This document shows, piece after piece, positions 53,946-64,000 of a stretch of 64,000 nt of DNA. The notes beneath the pieces are model-generated. The model was not told where the DNA came from. It saw only the letters and a list, made by a program, of their open reading frames with translations, and made no database searches. The stretch's first letter is position 1. Each line of letters begins with the position of its first letter. The translations under genes were made by a program, and so were the position numbers. This DNA comes from Podocnemis expansa (lineage: Eukaryota; Chordata; Testudines; Podocnemididae): positions 139,337,622 to 139,401,621 of the forward strand of contig ML681963.1 in assembly GCA_007922195.1 (NCBI GenBank), read 5' to 3'.

Positions 53946-54905
53946 TACTGTAGCAGGTTGGAGTGGCCACCCTCCTGGCCCAAGGAGGCTCCTACCCAGG
54001 ACCCAACCCAGAACCAAAATAGGTGAGCCAGGGGGAAGGGAGGACCATATAAAGGGGAGACAGAGGTGAAGTTGAGCTAGAGAAACTCCCTCCCCAGGAG
54101 ATCCCCAGGGATGACATGAGGTGGATTTCCCCTTGTATTCCCCTCCCTCCAGGCGAGGAACTGCCCTCAACCGAAGGCCCGAAGGCCTGGACAAGGGGAG
54201 GAAAGACTCTACTGCAGGTGGCCCTGGGGACTTCAAAGAGCTGCCCTCCGCAGAAGACACCCATGGGCCAGCTGGGCCTGGCCCCTGTGACTTCAAGGAA
54301 CTATCCCTGGCTGACAGCCTGGAAGGTCTACTGGACCTAGGGTTACCAGATGTCCTCCTTTTTATCTTCATGTCCTCTGTCTGGTAGGCATTTTAAAAAA
54401 ATACATGATTTTGTCTGGCTTTTTACTTACGGGGTTAAAGTATGCTGGAACGCTCCAGAACACCCTATTTTTAGGGGGAAGCGTTCCAGGGCCCCCTAAA
54501 AACAGACAAATATTACATTAACACTGCATTTTCCCCATGCATCCTCCAATGTCCTCCATTTCGTACCTCCCTGTCGTCCTTTCCATGCTTTGGTATCTGG
54601 TAACCCTAACTGGACCACTACTCCTCCCAGGTGTGGAAAGTTTGAGTGGGATCCCCACTGCAGTATACCTGGATGCCCTGAAAGGGGACTCCAGGGGTCA
54701 GGAGGAAGTAGCCTGGGCACACAGGGCCTAGTGCACTGACTGGGGAGTCAGTGTGTTTCAGTGGGAGCACCACTGACCCCATGGTGGCCCACACTGCCCC
54801 TGGATAGGGCCTTGCACTGAGATGCAGTAGAGTGGGTGGGCCTGTGTCTCCCCCTACCACCAACCCCCTCAAACCTCCTTGCTCACCCCAAAACCCAATC
54901 CCACC
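53946..54905. other. Unclassified GC-rich block, perhaps LTR-like
   Basis: It begins near TGTAGCAGGTTGG and contains CATATAAAGGGG at 54045-54056, a TATA-like box, followed by a long GC-rich stretch with an open frame on the plus strand (54121-54387, no known family). The hAT element at 54338-54608 is inserted in it. It may be a solo LTR or another repeat; I could not establish terminal repeats. Confidence 0.35.
54338..54608. mobile_element. hAT MITE, TAGGGTTACCAGAT family
   Basis: Termini TAGGGTTACCAGATG and the inverse TATCTGGTAACCCTA, with a perfect 8-bp duplication ACTGGACC at 54330-54337 and 54609-54616. Length 271 bp; internal TGTCCTCCTTTTTAT blocks are repeated near both ends in opposite sense. 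No coding capacity. Confidence 0.92.
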
Positions 54906-56074
54906 TAACTGGAAGACACTGGGGAGGCTCAGCCTGAGGACTGAGCCAATTACAGTTGCCCTTTGTTCAATATTGAATCATTTGCTTTAGGGCCCTGTCT
55001 ATTTCCAATTATGAATTCTCCAACTGATTTTATAGCCTCCCCGCACATACATCTTCCCCTAGAGCCCTTGAGAGTTACACACGAGGGATTGCAAAATAAA
55101 GCCCTCAGTCTCCAACAGACTTCATTATACTAAGCTATCCTGACTAAGTGCAAGGCTGAACAAGTCTCTTGATGGCACAGGAGTGACTCTGGAATGTCCA
55201 TCCCAGTCCATCCCTCAATAAACCACTGCTCAAGAATATGCATTTTTTTATGTTTGTCTAAATACCTTTTAAAACTATGGACTAAGTCCAGCTCCCCATT
55301 TCATTGGAGAGTGGAAGGAAAAGGAGGAGCAAGAGCCTTCCACCCTTACAGCACATGGGCAGTATTTTACTACAGTGATTCCCTGAGAACCAGTCAGATA
55401 ACAGCTAACCTGCCTACTGGCTCTTCAAAGTCACAAAGGTCATGATCTGTCATAACATGAGAGTCTGGCATCATGCCCCCTATGGGTATACTGTGTCTGG
55501 TTCCTGTTAGGAACAGGAGCAGAGTGCACTGCACAGCATGTTATCCCAGCACTCTTGCTGGGAGGTTTCAGGAGTCTTGTTACACCATAGGCTGTTCCCT
55601 TAACCCTCTGCTTTCCTATTCCTGCTCAGTGCAGCTGAAACTTGCAAGACCCCTAATCAGTTCCCAGTGATGCCTGGGATGTCTCATGTGTTGGCAATTT
55701 AATATAATAAATCCCCATCAGTACCAAATCTCTACATTACAAATTCATCTATGGGTTTGGCCCCACACAATCCTCTCTAGCTCCTTCAGAATGTTGTGAT
55801 CTCCTAGTTTATAAAACAATCAAAAACTAGTTCTTCCAACCTCTGAATTATTTAGCGCCTTATGTTACTGTATGGTGCATTTTCCAGTTTAAAGCTTCTC
55901 CTTCTCAGTTTAGGTTACTTGACCAGATTGTGCACATTGTTGCAAGTCTAATTGGGATGATGACCTTTCATTTATATTTTATGCAAGATCTTTCAAAGTG
56001 AAGATTCCCACAGTGCTTCACAAGCAGCCTACAAGAATCACTTTCCTATTAGTGAAAGGCAGATGCTTCTAGGG
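54906..56074. other. Intron 1, no recognised gene
   Basis: Unremarkable intronic sequence. Confidence 0.5.
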
Positions 56075-56345
56075 CAGGGGCTGGCAACCCAAAAGATAAG
56101 AGCAGCCATTTTTAAAGACTCCTTCAATAACCAAATGCTTTGGGAGGCACAATGGGTGTAGCCTCTTGGTGTGGGGAGCTGGTCCAGGGTGCCTGCTGCA
56201 GGGATCCCTGGTGGAGGGTGAACGAAGCCCAGAACAGACTCCTAGAGGGTCCCCTGGTGGTGGTGTGGAAACAAGAGCCTGGTGCAGGCTGCCCACAGGG
56301 TCTCCCAGTGGCGGGGGGCTGAGAGCCACAGGTTGCAGACCCATG
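56075..56345. mobile_element. hAT MITE, CAGGGGTC-GGAACC family, copy 2
   Basis: Starts CAGGGGCTGGCAACCC, ends GGTTGCAGACCCATG, with a perfect duplication TTCTAGGG (56067-56074 and 56346-56353). Interior matches 7036-7351. Confidence 0.9.
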
Positions 56346-56353
56346 TTCTAGGG

Positions 56354-57132
56354 TAAAATACCAGTCATTCCCCATTAGAATAGTTACAGACTTACAGAAG
56401 AGAGCCACATCTGCAAAAAAAGCTTTATGGACAGTTTTTAGACACAGGTAGAAGTTAAGCTTAGTGGTGGTCACAAGTCTGAAAATAAATACAGCATTCC
56501 TCATCTATGATGTAGGGACCAACTGCTTTTTCTGGTTTGTTTTCTATACCTCTAGTTGCACAGTCCAGAATTTAAGAAAAATCTGCTTATATAGTGAAGT
56601 TATCATATACTGAGATGGGCTCTTCACTTTTGACGGTGTATTGGTTATGCCAGGGAGTACCGAGAAAACAGTTTAAGGCTTACTAATTTCTCCTTCAGGT
56701 CTACATTCTTTTTCCACAAAAAGAGTGCATGGTTGCATTTACCTAATCTGGAATCTGACCAGACCTAGTGTAGCAGGTTTTCTAGTACTCTCAGAAACCA
56801 CTAGCCACAGGAATAAGCTCTGACAACAGTCACTCTTGCAGAAGCAAGCTTAACAGATAGACTGATGCAAGGTGGTAAGAAAACACTCAATATCATGCAC
56901 ATTTGTAGCACTTGTTACAAGATCAATGAGGATGGCAGAAAAAGTGTATCACCTTTCACATTTCTTCTGCAAACTCCCCTCTAGGGATTTAGAGGAGAGC
57001 CCAACCAACTTAGGCACTGCTGAAAGTTTTTCCTCCAAATGTTTCTACTGCATTGATCTGACTCTAGCCAGACTAAATTAGCAGACACTGCCTTTTCTTC
57101 ACCAGCAGGGATAGCTAGAATCCACTAAAAAC
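56354..57132. other. Intron 1, no recognised gene
   Basis: Nothing identified. Confidence 0.5.
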
Positions 57133-57346
57133 CCAGCAAGGAGTCCTGTGGCAATTTATCCATCCCATGAGCTTTCATGGAAGAAAATCTCGCTTTGTCA
57201 GACACTTGGAAACTTTCTTCAAAGTGTCTGACGAAGTGGGATTTTTTTTCCTCCCCCAGGAAAGCTCATGCGATAAATTTGTTAATCTTTAAGTGCCACA
57301 GGACTCTGTTTTGCAGAGCTAGACTAACACAGCAACCACTTTGGAA
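57133..57346. repeat. Penelope-type foldback repeat, copy 13 (complete palindrome)
   Basis: Left arm AGGAGTCCTGTGGCAATTTA and CTCGCTTTGTCAGACAC; right arm GTCTGACGAAGTGGGATT, then AGGAAAGCTCATGCGATAAA, ending GTGCCACAGGACTC. Core CTGACGA at 57228-57234, with GAAA at 57260-57263. Confidence 0.8.
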
Positions 57347-58371
57347 CTAGAATCCTGTTTGCCTAGGTCCTCACTCCCTTGTCTTGTGGCTTTTTTAAAG
57401 AACCATAGCCATTTCTCTAGTAAGTAGTTCTCTGAAGTAAACTAAAACACGCATCAGATGTTCCTTCAAGTCCATTACCACCACTACCACCCACAACCAG
57501 CTGAACTACTCAACTTCTCTCCGGAGATGGTGGTTGCCTCTGTACATGTATGAATATCATCTTGTTCAGCAGGCAACCAGAGAACTCAAATAACCCATTG
57601 ATAGAAGTTATTAATACAGGAAGTATAATTAGAATTGAAACCGTCAGCAACACAAGAAAAGTTTCTTGGCTCATGTCTGTAGTGAATACGATGCGTGCCT
57701 GACAGTAACTTAGGGCCCCTTCTCTGTTTACTCAGAAACTGTTTGGGTAGAATTATATAAATCAAGAACACAACAGTGTCAATGTTTGAGAATTTCGAAA
57801 GGGTGGAATGGTCTACAAATCTGCGTGTAAATCAACTATTAGTTGTCATCTAGCATTTGTTGGCCAGGTTAAAGTCTATAAAGGAGCTTTTTTAAAAAAG
57901 TAAAATAAGGTGTAGTACAACTGAATTCCATAGAACTTTCATACAGACCCTGCTAGTTTTAAACTGTATAGATTAACATTTTCAGGCAGTGCTTAGAGCT
58001 CAAATTTTGTTACTCTCCATGAGATTTAAAGTTCCATTTTCAAGAACAACATACATTTTGGAAAATTTAAGAAAGGAACCAGTCTAAATTTGTCTTATAA
58101 AACAGATAATTAAATTTGATCTTTAAAAAATGCTGATTTTTCTCTTTTACAAAAAAAGTCTTCCACCCTCCCCTTTACAACCAACAGTAAAAGGTAATTA
58201 AAATCAGTGGTAACGGATGAGACAGAAAGACGGGCACAGGATGATAGTTCAATACTGACCTACACTGATGAGAATCTTACAGGGAAGATGAAGCCATGTT
58301 ACATGGAAGAGCTGGTGTCTCCTGCTTCGTTTATTGTATCTAAGTACTGGCTTATTCTCTGCTGCACCACT
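57347..58371. other. Intron 1, no recognised gene
   Basis: AT-rich, nothing identified. Confidence 0.5.
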
Positions 58372-58462
58372 GAAACCTTTTCATGCAACAATATTGCAAA
58401 TAGCGCTAACAATAATGCTGTCACGGGCTGCAGGAAATAGCTTTAGGGTTTGAGACCCCTGG
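58372..58462. mobile_element. hAT MITE, CAGGGGTCTCAAAC family, right-end fragment
   Basis: CTGAAACCTTTTCATGCAAC through GCAGGAAATAGCTTTAGGG to GTTTGAGACCCCTG matches the right half of 1176-1343. Confidence 0.72.
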
Positions 58463-60180
58463 TATAGGAGGATGTATCATACAAAAGAGTACTGCAGAGA
58501 AAGCTCCACTTGGCACTAATGGGAATGCTGGCACCAAAAACTGTCCTTGCCGCTTCTGCAATTTTTTCATTTGTTCCCTTAAGTCACTGTTTCTCTTCAG
58601 CTCCTTTAATAACTGCAGAGTTTACAATTTTAGTTAGAACATTTTGGCTAGTTTTATTAGAATGTCTACTTCTCATAAACAAGGCAAGATTAACCGCCCC
58701 CCCCCCCCAAAGTTTTAGTTACAAAAAAAGCAGACCAAAATTTTCAGTGAGTCAGCTTAAATGTGCAATGAATTGCACAAAGCCACACATGCATAAGGCA
58801 AACAATAAGTGCAAACTTCATGACTGCACATGCGAATTCTTAATGAGAAGTCTACATTCACATATGCACCATCACTCAATCTGTGCAAGCAGTTTAAGCA
58901 AGCAAGCACAGGCGTAGCAGTAGGTCCTCTGAAAATTTAGTCTAGTGTCTAAAGATTTTGCTCAAGTCAACTTCCAGTTCAGCTGAGCCTGAAGTGGTCA
59001 CTTTAACCAGGGAAAAGCACCAAGTCCAAGCCCTCATAGAAACTTCAAAAACAGGCCAAGACTCTCCCAGTACTTGTAACGGAAAAAGTGATGTATACGA
59101 TTTTTTTTTTTTTTAAATCAGTTAAGGTTCCAGTTCAGCTTCAAGTCTCCCTCTCTCTTTTAAAAGTGGATATCAATCTAGTCTGGAGTTTCTCAGTTGT
59201 CTAGGATGATAATAAAATCCATGTTTATTTATCTTCTTGGAATGAAGGGAAGGGACCATAATTAATCAATGCCACTTCTAAAGCAGGAGTCTGTACAGCC
59301 CTTAGAAGAACCACCCAAAAAGAATTTCTGTGCTCACTTAAACTGGAGTGTGCCTCTCTTGGTTGGCTTGGCCCAGTCTTTGCCACCACCCATCTCATCA
59401 TAGTTAGAAACCCGTGAGAGTGAGTGAGAGTGAGATCGAGATCACACCTGGCAGCAGTCCAGTAGAAAGTTATCTCCCAGAGCTTTGAAAACCTGGGACT
59501 GGTAAGTGTTCTTTTATAAGAGAAGATTCTAATTTTAGCTTTTTTTTCCCCCTCATTATAAAGACAGAACTATGCATCATTGCTTCCAAGAGAAACATCC
59601 TTCAACCACCAAAAATATATTAAACATAGTTGAGGAATCTGACCACTTGTGGTTCCAAAAAGGAAGCAAGCAGGAGGGAGAAAACTCACTGGATTGCCAT
59701 AGTAACCCTGGCATCCACTGGAAGAATTCTTAAAACAGAAGAGAACATCCCAGTGACAGCTCATAAAATCTGAAAAGGAAAACTAGACAGACACTTCCAC
59801 ACAGACAGCAATTTCTCTTATTTGCTTTTTCTTTCAGAGTTAATGGAATTTTGGCAGGGGAAAAACAAGCCCACTATACTGCAGGTCCTGCTTTCTCACT
59901 TTCCCTGACAGCCATCCCTTGCTCTCTATTCCTCTACACGCATTTCACACAAATAGCTCAGACAATTCACCCCCCCTTAGTAAAAACTCCACAAATACAA
60001 TGTAACCCAGATACCAGTTGTCACTTTCACACACACAGATGATTTAGAGAAAGTTGCATATTAACCTTTGCCACTTTCTCTCAGAAGCAGCAGCATATTA
60101 ACCTTTAAGGGCCTGATTACAGTAACACCTTGCAAGGTGGTCTGTGTTATATTCTAAGATGGCGGAAAATGGTGAGAACA
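58463..60180. other. Intron 1, no recognised gene
   Basis: Contains a C run near 58688-58699 and a T run near 59100-59114. No feature recognised. Confidence 0.5.
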
Positions 60181-60268
60181 CACCTCTAATTGTAGAATTA
60201 CAGGCTTCAAAAGGGGCCTTTGAGATCATCTAGTTCAACCCCCTACTAAAAAACAGGGCTGCTCCCAC
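60181..60268 (-). repeat. CR1 3'-end fragment
   Basis: GTAGAATTACAGGCTTCAAA and GAGATCATCTAGTTCAACCC are the reverse of the CR1 3' tail. Confidence 0.7.
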
Positions 60269-60269
60269 T

Positions 60270-60660
60270 AGTTTGGCCACGCATGATCTGCGGCTCGGGA
60301 GCCACATCAGAAAAAGCGCAGCTTGCCAAAGAATGACATCAAGTCAATTTAGGAAAGCAGCCCCACTGCAATGTTCCCCGTAGGCTGCACAGGCAGGCCC
60401 TATGGGGCCCTGAACACATTCCTCTGGGTGCCAGGCTGGGACGACAGTTTAAATCTCCAGCCCCCTGAGCGTTCTTCAGATGAGTGCTCAAGGTGGGAAC
60501 ACCAGACAGTCATGCATCAGCTGGCTGACTGGATAAGGGGATCACACCAAGGAAGTGGGCAGTAGGGGTGGGGAGCTGTTACAGGGAGGGAGAAGGGATC
60601 AGGACTAGGGTCAAACTGGAGGAGAGGCAGAAGTCAGGGGGATGTGCTGGGGTCCCAGAA
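60270..60660. mobile_element. hAT fragment, CAGGGGTGGCCAAAC family, one end
   Basis: TTTGGCCACGC and CTGCGGCTCGGGAGCCAC match the terminal block of 62178-62655; the other end is missing. Confidence 0.6.
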
Positions 60661-61395
60661 AGCAGAAAAATTCTATTAAAATTAAAAAATTTTCCCTCAA
60701 ATAAAAGTACAGAATAGATAGAATGTTGTACACAGTTCAGACTATTGCAAATTTAGGAGTAGATATTCAGGTAATACAAACTGGCATATACTGAATTTAC
60801 AAGATCTGAGCACCTACCCCTTAGGGCCATAGCCAACTGAACTCCAACACATCAGCAACTTCCACTGGTTGTGTTTTGTTTTTAATTCTCCTAATCTGCA
60901 ACAGTGTAACTAAAGTTAACCAACTTTTCTTTCTAAACCTCAACCTCTCTTTACCAACTAGTAAAAAGTAATCATCTTCTCAACACAGTATTCATTATTT
61001 AATAAGCCACCTCTGACAGAGCCTTGCGCCTCTCCTGGGATCATTAGCCAAGATCACCCAAGGGTTTCACTAAATCAGGAGAATCTTCACGATTGAAATT
61101 TGGAGGGGGGTGGAGGATCTACACTGTGCCTAGCTCTCCCTAATTCACAGTTAAAATGGGCAATGTAATGTAGTTTTCAACATCCCCTCCTCAAACCTAA
61201 TATCTTGGGAATTAATTTGCTGTCTATAAAGCATTAAACACCACACATCAGTCCCTGTGGTGCCAAGTGAATAGCTTTTAGACTGGAGATGCAGAATACA
61301 ATTTGGCTGATCAGCTTTGGAGGAGAAGAAATCCCCCTGCCCTCCCCTTGTTGCCACTACCTGCATCTGAACCTTAAAAGGCTGACAAGCTCCAA
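60661..61395. other. Intron 1, no recognised gene
   Basis: Nothing identified. Confidence 0.5.
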
Positions 61396-61800
61396 ACGGA
61401 ACAGCCATGTTAGTCTAGTTTAGTTAAAATAAATAAATAAAATAAATAAAAAGACACCAAACAAGGAGTCCTGCAGCACTTTTCAAGGCTAACAAATTTA
61501 TTTATTGCATGAGAAAAATCCCACTTCGTCAGACGCTTTGAAGATGTGGGAATAATTGCAGATAAGTGTAAATCATGGGATCAGGTCACACTATACAAGA
61601 GCAAATCAAAGCAGTTGTAAAGATTCAAACACCAGGAAACATCATATAGAGGAAGATGAGGTCCAATCAGCTGTTGTAATGAGGAAAAAAAAAAAAAGTG
61701 TTGAAAAATCCAGAGTCCCTATTAAGCCCTGAAGCAATATTGACTAAAAAATTTCTGAATTCTCATCCAGACTCCTAGGGCTTCTCAGACCACTAAGTGA
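61396..61800 (-). mobile_element. Penelope-like element 3' fragment, copy 14
   Basis: The terminal arm (GCCATGTTAGTCTAGTTTAG, AAGGAGTCCTGCAGCAC, TCCCACTTCGTCAGACGC) is followed by noncoding sequence (GATCAGGTCACACTATACAA, AAACACCAGGAAACATCAT) that matches 18880-18940 and 40900-40950. An AAATA tandem tract lies at about 61425-61451. Confidence 0.78.
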
Positions 61801-62177
61801 TTGGCACAGAGCCGGCTGGCCCTCATTTCCAGCTTCTGTATTGTATTAGAATACTTTCCAAGTGGTACTTAAAATGCAGGGTCTTGCTGTAGTTGCTAGA
61901 CTGATGTGCTGTGAACCCCACACGAACACTGCACAAAACAAACTCAATTCAGCTTAATAGAAGAGCTTTTTACATTAGGAACTTTCCAAAAGTATAATTT
62001 ACAGTTTAAAACTAATTGGACCTATTGCAATTAGACCTCAAAATATGCTTTTAATAATTGGAAATGCAACCTATTACAGCATTTCTAAAAAGCACAATTG
62101 AATCATTATTTCAGATACTTAAAATGAAGACTAAGGCTGCTGTAAGCAGTTTGGGGGAGGGGGAGCAAGGACTATAC
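61801..62177. other. Intron 1, no recognised gene
   Basis: Nothing identified. Confidence 0.5.
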
Positions 62178-62655
62178 CAGGCGTGGCCAAACTGCAGCTC
62201 GGGAGCCACATGCGGCTCTTGAATGAAAAATTGTGGCTCCCAGAAGAACGTCAGCAAATCAATTTAGGAAAGCAGCCCCAGCCTAGGAGTTCAGGAGGGG
62301 ACTGGACGGTGGAGTGAAGCGCAGCATGGTCGGGGATGGCAGAAGTGCAGCATGATTGGGATTTAAAAACAAAAACACACACACTTGCCACAAGCCCATA
62401 GTCTTCTACATTGAGCAGCAGCTAAATTTTTACTGTATAGGGCTAATTTTTGTGGTAATCTTAAATAATTATTAGAATCTGACATTAGTAGGATCAATTT
62501 GTCCTCATTCTACAATAAAATTTAAGTGTGCAATGAATTTTAAACTTTGATTTTGGAGTAGGTAAACATATATGGCTATATGCCTCAGTGCAGCTCTCGA
62601 AGATTTAATAATCAACTTGTGTGGCTCTTGAGTTCCATAAGTTCGGTCACCCCTG
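62178..62655. mobile_element. hAT MITE, CAGGGGTGGCCAAAC family, complete copy
   Basis: Starts CAGGCGTGGCCAAACTGC, ends GTTCGGTCACCCCTG, with perfect duplication GACTATAC (62170-62177 and 62656-62663). 478 bp, inverted relative to 6181-6845. Confidence 0.9.
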
Positions 62656-62769
62656 GACTATACAACAGTTGGCTTGTGTCCCCCACACCAGAAGTCTTTG
62701 GGGGTGGCCAGCTGTCAATGCAATTGTCACAGCACCTGAAAGTGAGTGGAACTACAAGTATTTGAGATA

Positions 62770-62940
62770 ACTACCAGAGTCCTGTGGCACTTACTAACAA
62801 GTATATTTATTGCCTGAGCTTTTGTGGGAGAAAAATCCCACTTCATCTTCAAAGCTTCTGATGAAGTGGGATTTTCTCATACAATGTCTCACAAATAAAT
62901 TTTTTAGTCTTTCAGTGACACGGGACTCCTTGTTTGTTTG
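62770..62940. repeat. Penelope-type foldback repeat, copy 15 (complete palindrome)
   Basis: Left arm GAGTCCTGTGGCACTTACTA and TCCCACTTCATC; right arm CTGATGAAGTGGGATTTTC (core 62858-62864), ending GTGACACGGGACTCCTTG. Confidence 0.78.
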
Positions 62941-64000
62941 AAATAACTAGAGGGCACTTGGATCATTTAATGTCTTAGTCCTAAGCAGTCCTGAAGACAT
63001 AGCTAGACAGTCACCTCTCCCCCTTCTCTTCAATAACCATTGCCCATTAAGCTCCTTAAATCTCATATTTTAAGGCCTTATAACTACTCTCTGAAACCTC
63101 TCCAATTTTCGACATCCTTTGGCTCCAGAACTCCCAAGAGACTGAAGCCAATTGATCAAGATTATTTCCACCTCACACTCAGTGGAATACACACAAGTAT
63201 AATTGGGGTCAGGGGGTGAAAGGAAAAAGGAGGAGATGATAGCTGGAACTTGGGTGTTTGGCCTGTTTCCCCACATTAAGAGTAGTCACTGATTTTGCAT
63301 GCTCAGCAACTGAGGTCTATGGGAGTAGCTGGTCTGAGCAACTCTGAAAATTAGGCCCAGAGCTGAACATCCACAGTGAGAAACCCCTCAGAAGTCAGAG
63401 CCTCTTTTGAAAATTTAAGAACTCCTTGCATCTCCCTCTAAGAGAAGGGGCTTAGCCCGATCAGAAATCTCTGGTAGCGCTTATTCCCATTCTCATTCAG
63501 CAGGCTCCATTTGTCTGTGGGCTACAGAGCTCATCATACAGGCCCTATCTACATTACTTATATGACCACTAATATGGTTTTCCATATTGACCAGGGATCG
63601 GCATTCCCAAAACAAAGCTAAACTGTGCTATACATAACCACACTGCTGTGTGTTGTTCCGATTCAATGGAGCGGCCATGGTGCTCACCATAGTCATCTAG
63701 CACAGTGTTACCCAACCTTTTCACTGACACTTCAGTGAGACAAAATTCCACAGCACTCTCACATTTTTCAGCTGAACTAATTGCTCATAGACATCACATT
63801 TACCACGGCTATGGTCTCACTAGAAATGTTTGCAACATAGTGCATACAACAAGCTAAAGAAGGATCAAATGCATTTGTTTCAAATCCACAAAAAAAAAAA
63901 CACACCCCCCCCCCGGGGGGGGGGGAGAATACACCACCATCTCAACTTTGCCTGTTAGCCACCTGCATTTAGAATGTTCACATTTTAGCATCAAAAGAGA
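62941..64000. other. Intron 1, mostly unrecognised
   Basis: 63080-63200 may hold a CR1-like fragment. A hAT-type end (CAGTGTTACCCAACCTTTTC) starts near 63702 with no partner seen. Confidence 0.4.
63905..63925. repeat. Poly(C)-poly(G) junction
   Basis: Ten C followed directly by eleven G, a perfect homopolymer palindrome. Confidence 0.95.

Noticed and set aside
63569..63751. Short minus-strand frame near the right end
   Set aside because: No family signal; it overlaps a hAT-like terminus.
53774..64000. Search for CD81 exon 1
   Set aside because: No minus-strand block resembling the N-terminal tail and start of TM1, and no CpG-island-like first-exon region; exon 1 probably lies beyond the window.

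Overview
This is nuclear DNA of a reptile, most likely a turtle (possibly a soft-shelled turtle). That call is inference, based on the repeat content: CR1 LINEs, a tRNA/CR1 chimeric SINE, vertebrate-type DIRS retrotransposons, hAT MITEs and a very common Penelope-derived foldback repeat. There is no prokaryotic gene organisation. The one host gene I can recognise is the tetraspanin CD81, on the minus strand. Three exons are in the window and all have good splice sites: exon 2 (53659-53773), exon 3 (14066-14163) and exon 4 (117-191). They join in frame with each other. Exon 1 must lie beyond 64000 and exons 5 onward lie before position 1. Intron 2 is about 39.5 kb and intron 3 about 13.9 kb, so almost the whole window is intron.

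The introns hold layers of transposons. Intron 3 has a CR1 split by a hAT element (1.4-2.9 kb), a Penelope foldback copy (0.6-0.8 kb), several hAT MITEs and a nearly complete DIRS-type tyrosine-recombinase retrotransposon, here called DIRS-A (8.02-13.79 kb). Intron 2 has a CR1 tail (15.9-16.6 kb), a Penelope-like element with endonuclease remnants (18.7-19.8 kb), a 5-kb nested stack (hAT containing CR1 containing a GC-rich MITE, 24.3-29.3 kb), a pogo/Tigger-like MITE (33.8-34.2 kb), an old LINE (34.6-36.0 kb), several Penelope foldbacks (36-37.7 kb), a second Penelope fragment (40.7-41.5 kb) cut by a second, divergent DIRS element, DIRS-B (41.57-47.36 kb), and an 804-bp hAT element next to exon 2. 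Intron 1, right of 53.77 kb, holds further hAT MITEs and Penelope repeats.

Both DIRS elements lie in the same transcriptional orientation as CD81 and carry the full DIRS layout: gag-like ORF, RT/RNase H, tyrosine recombinase, inverted terminal repeats and an internal complementary region. Both are broken by frameshifts and stops. The Penelope-derived repeats (about 15 copies) contain a short segment that resembles a type I hammerhead ribozyme core. This is the most interesting structural signal in the window, although the copies seen here look decayed at the cleavage site.

All transposon protein annotations are of broken genes. Boundaries of old repeats are approximate unless a target-site duplication is named.
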